A stretch of DNA of 64,000 nucleotides, from positions 50,314,012 to 50,378,011 of the forward strand of contig OU342630.1 of NCBI GenBank assembly GCA_910589415.1. Reading direction: 5' to 3'. Within the stretch, counting starts at the first letter, position 1, and each line of letters opens with the position of its first letter. The notes beneath the pieces are model-generated. The model saw only the letters and a list, made by a program, of their open reading frames with translations, was not told where the DNA came from and made no database searches. This document shows positions 59,600 to 64,000 of the stretch, piece after piece. Made by a program: the position numbers and the translations under genes. Source of the stretch: Malachius bipustulatus. Its lineage: Eukaryota; Arthropoda; Insecta; Coleoptera; Melyridae.

Positions 59600-60240
59600 T
59601 AGCTAATACAAAATTTAAGTACCTTGATCAACAGGCAGGTGACTCGTGTGATATCACTGATATCACTAGCGAAGAATAACAGCCAGATAGTGAATCAGCT
59701 CACTCAGTGAGATCTTCGCTCACGCAACCCTCTGTAACGATGATTGAGGAACAAGGTGATTATATCACAGCAATTTTGGACGAAAATCTAAATCAAGTAG
59801 CTGAATCAGGGCCGAATACCTATTGCTGAAGAATTGTTGGACAGATGTCAGAATTATTTATCACCATAGCTCGACCGCGAAACTAGACAACAGCTAGTTA
59901 AAGAGTGGAATATTCCTGGGAACTGTCAAACTCTCAGGGAACCAAGACTCAATACGGAGGTGCAAACACTTTTGTCACAGGCCGAATTGAACTATACAGC
60001 AATCCGATTGTTGTAATCGTTAAACATCAATCGTTCAGTAAGCATTATTAACGATACGTTTCTACAAAAACGTTATCAAATAACGGAAACATTGACTAGT
60101 GGACCACATCTGCAACAGTGGATGCTGGAAAGATTCTGACAGACATGCATCACACAGTATCTACGCACAGAAAATTCAAATTAAATCATAATGTCAATGC
60201 CGCAGTTCAAAAAATATCAGTACAATAAAAGGCGGACACG
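59600..60240 (+). pseudogene. DIRS gag remnant
   Basis: In broken frames the sequence encodes an acidic serine-rich part (about 59,640-59,820) and then WNIPGNCQTLREPRLNTEV at about 59,908-59,964. The P-x-NC-x3-L-x2-P-x-LN pattern recurs in DIRS gag proteins. Stops fall in the middle of the domain (for example within CQNYLSP-stop-LDRE), so no functional gag is made. A tiny intact frame at 58,580-58,642 (MPKELKSKTRRKLEKIKKNG) upstream may be the original gag start, now cut off by the tandem units. Confidence 0.6.
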
Positions 60241-60639
60241 TTGCTTTCTGTAATAACGAAAAGGGCGACCGAACAAGCTGAACCAGGAAAAAACCTAACA
60301 AGGGAAAGTTCCTATACAAAAATCATCTTCTGAATTATTTCAGTCTATTATAGAACTTAGGGAAATTGGAGCTATTGAGCTCCATTGTTATAAAACCCAA
60401 TGGGAATTATAGGTTCATAAAAATAAATAAATATCATATGGCTGTGGTAAAGCCCAAGTGTCAGAAGTTTTCAAGTAGCCACAATAAGGGCCTCTGACAT
60501 AACTTAACGACTGCAGTGAAGCAGCCGGGACCCCCTTTTTAGGACCTCCCGGAGCACAAAATAAATCTCAAAGAACTAAATAATTATCTGAACTGTCCAC
60601 ATTTTAAACTTGAGGATTTCAGAACTGTAAAAAACCTAA

Positions 60640-60850
60640 TAAATGAAGGATGCTATATGAGTACCTACGGTTGATCTCAAGAATGCATATTTTTTCAAAT
60701 TCAAATACGATAACCACCTTTTTGGGTTTACGTGCCTTCCAAATAGTCTTTCGACAGCACCATATGTTTTTACAAAAAATTTTAAACCTATCGTGAATCG
60801 CTTGAGATCTATGGGGTCATGTTTCAATAATATACCTTGACCCATATGAT
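60640..60850 (+). pseudogene. DIRS reverse transcriptase remnant
   Basis: VDLKNAYFF (60,670-60,696) is the catalytic-Asp block of a DIRS/Ty3-type RT. It is followed by FGFTCLPNSLSTAPYVF and TKNFKPIVNRLRSMG, corresponding to the F-x2-LPFGL-x2-APY-x-F-(T/S)K region of the family. The next catalytic block (YLDD) is destroyed by a stop and frameshift near 60,838. Earlier RT sequence (60,330-60,480) is recognisable only in pieces. The RT cannot work. Confidence 0.75.
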
Positions 60851-60866
60851 ATTGATGATATTGATT

Positions 60867-60930
60867 GATAGAAAAAAAAAAAAATAAATAAATAAATAAA
60901 AATAAATAAATAAAAATAAAAATAACATCT
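60867..60930. repeat. (AAATA)n simple repeat
   Basis: A run of A bases passes into AAATA/AAATAAATA units in the middle of the decayed RT. It is a replication-slippage expansion and one of the lesions that break the frame. Confidence 0.85.
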
Positions 60931-61289
60931 CTAGATTTTATTATAAATTATGAGAAAAGTTGCCCAAATCACAGTAAAAATATAACATTTCTATAGGATT
61001 TGTTTCCAATAGTCAGGAGATGATAATGTCAATTCCAAATGAAAAACAAAAAATTGTCTCACAGTTACCAATGTTCTTGAAAATTAATAACTCTTGTCGC
61101 AGCTATGCTGTAACTACTGTTGGGTGCATGTGAAACAATTTGAAAGGGAAAATATCTAGGACTTAAAATATAAAATTCAAATTATGATAAGAAGATAATT
61201 ATTCTGAATTATCTCTTAATAGATATCGATTCGTAGTCGAAAAGCTTGAAAAATGCGAAAATGAGCAATAAATAAACAAACAATATTTT

Positions 61290-61427
61290 ACTATAATCTG
61301 CACCGATGCATCCAATTCAGAATGGGGTGCAACAAACTCCCGAGGGGTTTGGAGCTTACAGGAGAGTGCTTATCATATCAATCAGCTGGAACTCATGGAT
61401 GTGTTCAATTTTAAAAGGCTTTGCGAA

Positions 61428-61462
<35 letters not shown>

Positions 61463-61930
61463 AATAAAATATATATATTATAACAGGCATACCCTCTTAA
61501 GATAAGCCAATATTACAGCCATAGCCTACATAAATCGCATAGGCGGCGTCAAGCATGGGCCATTGAACAAAATAAGTCGACAAATTTGGAAATGTTGTTT
61601 CTGAACTGGGCCTACCAAACGTAAATTTATTTGCCTCCCACCTTAATAATAAATGCAAAACTTTGTATCTTGGCGTCCAGATCCATAATCAGCAACAGTA
61701 GATGCTTTCACATTATCATGGACTAATACTTATAAATTTTTACGCAGTTCCGCCCTCCCCGCTCCGATCCACGGTGATAAATAAATTTTTGATTGATAAG
61801 GCAAAATATATTGTTGTTTTTCCACCATGGAAAACACAGCCATGGTGTCCTGCATTGAAAAATTTGATTGTTTCTGCGAGTTGCCAATTTTGCACACTAA
61901 TAAAACTTTACTCTCATCTTATTTGAGACA
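61290..61930 (+). pseudogene. DIRS RNase H remnant and connection segment
   Basis: ICTDASNSEWGATNSRGVWS (61,297-61,356) followed by HINQLELMDVF carries the catalytic TDAS and the E of LEL of the DIRS RNase H. An (AAAT)n tract interrupts it at 61,426-61,465. The segment then resumes with NLFASHLNNKC and an open frame (61,702-61,926) containing HYHGLILINFYAVPPSPL and IVVFPPWKTQPW, which follow the usual DIRS order of DLFAS, FYAFPPF and WPTQPW. At least one stop separates the pieces. Confidence 0.75.
61426..61465. repeat. (AAAT)n simple repeat
   Basis: About nine AAAT units plus an AATATATA tail splitting the RNase H remnant. Confidence 0.85.
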
Positions 61931-62029
61931 ACCTCATCCTCTATGGGAAAGCCTTACCCGGAGAGCAGCACGGTTTTCCGGGAAGCGTACATCTTAAAAA
62001 ATGTTCCTGGAACTGCTTTAAAAACCATA

Positions 62030-62888
62030 TGATACCATCTCTTAGCGAAAAGACGTTGAAGCAATATAGCTCCACGTACAAAAAATTGTGGCTTTGTGAA
62101 AGGGTGGAAGTATTTAATTCGGACCCAAATAAAATAATTAAATTTTTATAGGAAGAATATAATAAGGGGGAAAAGTACAGTACCCTTAACAGACATAGGT
62201 CTGCCTTGAATACATTATTACAACCAACCGATCAGACCATATTAATGAGATTCTTGAAAGGGGCTTTTAGAACAGGACCAAAATTCCCAAGGTACAACGA
62301 GATATGAGATCTGCACCCTATACTAGTGTATCTTAAGCCTCTAAATCCTGAGCTAAATTCATTGGAATCACTGTCTTTGCAACTGATTATTATAAACTTA
62401 CTCTTCTTCTAGCATTATCATCGGCACAAAGAGTACAAAAATTAGCAAAGATCAAGTTATCAAACATAATCCATAATCAATGATGATAAAGTTGAAGTTG
62501 TGATAACGGATCTAATGAAAACTTCCACATCTAACAAATGCCAACCAAAAATAACATTACCCTATTTTAGAGAAAGGTCAAACCAATGCGCTTCGTCAGT
62601 ACTCATATTTTACATAGACTCAACAAAAGAATTCAGAGGAGAGATAGATCAATTATTACTTACCTTCAAAAAGCCATATCATCCAGCGACTATTCAAACA
62701 ATCAGTCGTTGCATTAAGGCTGGCCCAAAAGCCAGAATAAATACCAGAAAATTCAAATCGCATAGAACGCGACATGCAACTACTTCCGCTGCTGCAACGA
62801 AAGGCCTCAGTGTTGAAAGCATTTTACAAAAACAGCACTGGGGTGGACAGAAAACTCAAAGGTAAATAAATATTATAATCGACCTGTA
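62030..62888 (+). pseudogene. DIRS tyrosine recombinase, frameshifted
   Basis: The core-binding part starts at SEKTLKQYSSTYKKLW (about 62,043) and includes STLNRHRSALNTLL (about 62,180-62,222), with a stop at 62,153. The first catalytic Arg is in SSAQRVQKLAKIK (about 62,418-62,456). After a frameshift an open frame (62,500-62,865) carries KPYHPATIQTISRCIK and the H-x-x-R block FKSHRTRHATTSAA, then QKQHWGG. The catalytic Tyr is in NKYYNRPV at 62,865-62,888, but in another frame. All R-H-R-H-Y elements are thus visible yet spread over at least three frames. This enzyme would insert circular cDNA; here it is inactive. Confidence 0.85.
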
Positions 62889-63201
62889 ATGAAGTATCAG
62901 GCAAGTTGCGTCAAATCAAAAATTTTAGGTCAGTTATTTGCACCTAGGCAAATAAGTTCATTTACTTGAATTGGTAATTAATATTTACATAATCTTCGTC
63001 TGGTTGAAACATAGTTTTACATCAGTGTTATTATTATTGGTTTTAAATTCTGTGAAAAAAGTATGTAACTTTGATAACGGAAATAAATATTACTCTGCAT
63101 GGTTAGTAGGTATGCTTCCTAATTTTATTCGCCATAATATTCCAGCAAGCAACACCTACCAGGAAACAGGATATTTTTTAGATCGGTTGTGCTTTAAACA
63201 T

Positions 63202-63316
63202 CTACAGGGTGATATTGAGGACGTGATCATCGAAGTATAATTAGAGGTTAAACGACTTACCTGGTAAGGAAGTTCAATCCTCAATTATACGAGATGATCA
63301 CGTCCGAAAATATCAC
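63202..63316 (+). other. Internal complementary region of the DIRS element
   Basis: 63,202-63,243 is the exact reverse complement of the first 42 bases of the element (58,363-58,404). 63,240-63,316 is the exact reverse complement of its last 77 bases (63,499-63,575). They overlap by the four bases ATTA, and both element tips carry TAAT. This is the known DIRS arrangement, where the region templates completion of both tips and circle closure. Confidence 0.92.
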
Positions 63317-63372
63317 AACCCACCCGCACCCTATACCCAACTGATAACGATCTAAAAAATTGAAAAAGCTCA

Positions 63373-63575
63373 GAACGATAATGAGCTATCTACAGCAGAT
63401 AACGGCCGGACGTGCGGGTGAGTAATAGGTACCTACCTGGGGATTTTAAAAAACTGAAAACATTACGCACTATTGGAGCTCGTGAACGTCACTACAGGGT
63501 GATATTTTCGGACGTGATCATCTCGTATAATTGAGGATTGAACTTCCTTACCAGGTAAGTCGTTTAACCTCTAAT
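63373..63575 (-). repeat. Right inverted terminal repeat of the DIRS element
   Basis: Shares 134 bp with the left repeat in reverse complement and then has its own longer outer tip, ending AGTCGTTTAACCTCTAAT. Confidence 0.9.
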
Positions 63576-63775
63576 TTTAACCGACTTGCATAGGGCTAAA
63601 GGAGCTCCTGCCAAATTTCAACAATATTGGCTTTTTTGATAAATTTGACACCCTGTATCTCGAAAACGAAGCTTTTTTGGACAAAAATGTTTATTAAGAA
63701 AAACTGTTTGTTTTGACGCCCCCTAAAATTTTGTCGGTATATTTATGATACACTCTGTATAATTCGCCATGACAT

Positions 63776-64000
63776 AATAATATGGAAGAACTCAGCAAAT
63801 ATGATAGAGGGGGATGAAGGGTGGGTGTGGTGATATGGTACAAGAAAACGATATGTTGAAAATTAGTAAAAATCAGTTCAAAAATGAAATTCGAATATCA
63901 AACATTTTCTGCTGACGAACTGGTGTATAGGTACCTGAACTAAAAATTGGTTGAACTGAACTAGAATCGTTCAATATGGGTAATTGCAAAAACTTTTTTT
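63776..64000. other. Non-coding end of window
   Basis: AT-rich DNA with no gene or repeat boundary recognised. Confidence 0.4.

Larger units (their letters stand above)
58363..63575 (+). mobile_element. DIRS-type tyrosine-recombinase retrotransposon, structurally complete, genes decayed
   Basis: Ends: inverted terminal repeats at 58,363-58,523 and 63,373-63,575 share 134 bp without a mismatch (58,390-58,523 against 63,373-63,506) but have different outer tips. Just inside the right repeat lies an internal complementary region (63,202-63,316) matching both tips. Remnants of gag, RT, RNase H and tyrosine recombinase follow in the expected order on the plus strand. DIRS elements replicate through a circular DNA inserted by the recombinase, so no target duplication is expected and none is seen. 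Coding parts are broken by stops, frameshifts and (AAATA)n insertions. Perfect ends with broken genes suggest mobilisation in trans, or repair of the ends during replication. Confidence 0.88.
57815..63775. mobile_element. Foldback element split by the DIRS insertion
   Basis: The left arm at 57,815-57,985 (CCATAAATATACCGACAAAG, GGCGTCAAAACAAACA, TCATAAACATTTG, GAGTGTTAAAG, GCCAATATTA) is mirrored by the right arm at about 63,600-63,775 (CAATATTGGC, TTTGACACCCTGTATCTC, TGTTTGTTTTGACGCC, TTTGTCGGTATATTTATG, ACACTCTGTATAA). The 5.2-kb DIRS element lies between them. Removing it would leave an ordinary foldback element of about 750 bp, so the DIRS copy jumped into an existing repeat. Confidence 0.7.

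Noticed and set aside
62971..63240. 89-codon frame at the end of the DIRS element
   Set aside because: Its last codons are the internal complementary region, which has a structural role, and no protein motif is visible.

Overview
The window reads as gene-poor nuclear DNA from an animal, most likely an insect. It is AT-rich and packed with transposable elements: a BEL/Pao LTR element, a DIRS-type tyrosine-recombinase retrotransposon, LINE pieces, a hAT-type element and many foldback elements. I see no bacterial operon, ribosome binding site or CRISPR array. Only two long reading frames look real, and both belong to retrotransposons. I found no convincing exon of a host gene.

Layout. 0-18 kb is mostly plain AT-rich DNA. 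It holds a degenerate foldback repeat (about 2.9-3.5 kb), a 1-kb foldback element with CACCCTGTA ends (11.76-12.76 kb), a LINE 3' fragment on the minus strand (15.95-16.33 kb) and a second foldback family with TGTGTCCCAG ends (16.37-17.46 kb). 18.1-19.6 kb is a LINE that carries only ORF1 (PHD finger plus CCHC knuckles, 369 aa) and ends in an (ATT)n tail. 20-35 kb holds two copies of a repeat built on GAGCTGACCGGAC (20.6 and 34.2-34.7 kb, opposite orientations), an older foldback copy (23.3-23.9 kb), a seven-unit tandem array of about 145 bp (29.2-30.4 kb) and a 971-bp hAT-type non-autonomous element with a perfect 8-bp target duplication (31.5-32.5 kb). 38.07-39.0 kb is a third foldback family, followed by a transposase fossil at 39.37 kb.

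40,909-46,567 (minus strand) is a structurally complete BEL/Pao element. It has identical 408-bp LTRs, a 5-bp target duplication, a tRNA-Tyr-type primer binding site and one open 1294-codon polyprotein. That polyprotein has lost the RNase H domain and the integrase by two in-frame deletions while keeping gag, protease, reverse transcriptase and the natural C-terminal tail. 47.9-49.5 kb holds four CTCF-like words (GCGCCATCTA) inside two pairs of direct repeats. 51.2-53.6 kb is a cluster of inverted repeats.

58,363-63,575 is a DIRS-type retrotransposon with textbook ends: inverted terminal repeats identical over 134 bp, and an internal complementary region matching both outer ends perfectly (42 and 77 bp, overlapping by 4 bp). 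Its gag, RT, RNase H and tyrosine-recombinase genes are all broken, and its leader contains three tandem 230-235-bp units, one interrupted by a 79-bp miniature element. The element sits inside an older foldback repeat whose arms flank it.

The two most striking objects are the BEL and DIRS copies. Both keep perfect cis-acting ends yet lack working enzymes, which suggests mobilisation in trans. Several GC-richer islands and one possible non-coding first exon (37.76-37.94 kb) hint that the surroundings may be the regulatory desert or long intron of a host gene, but this is inference.
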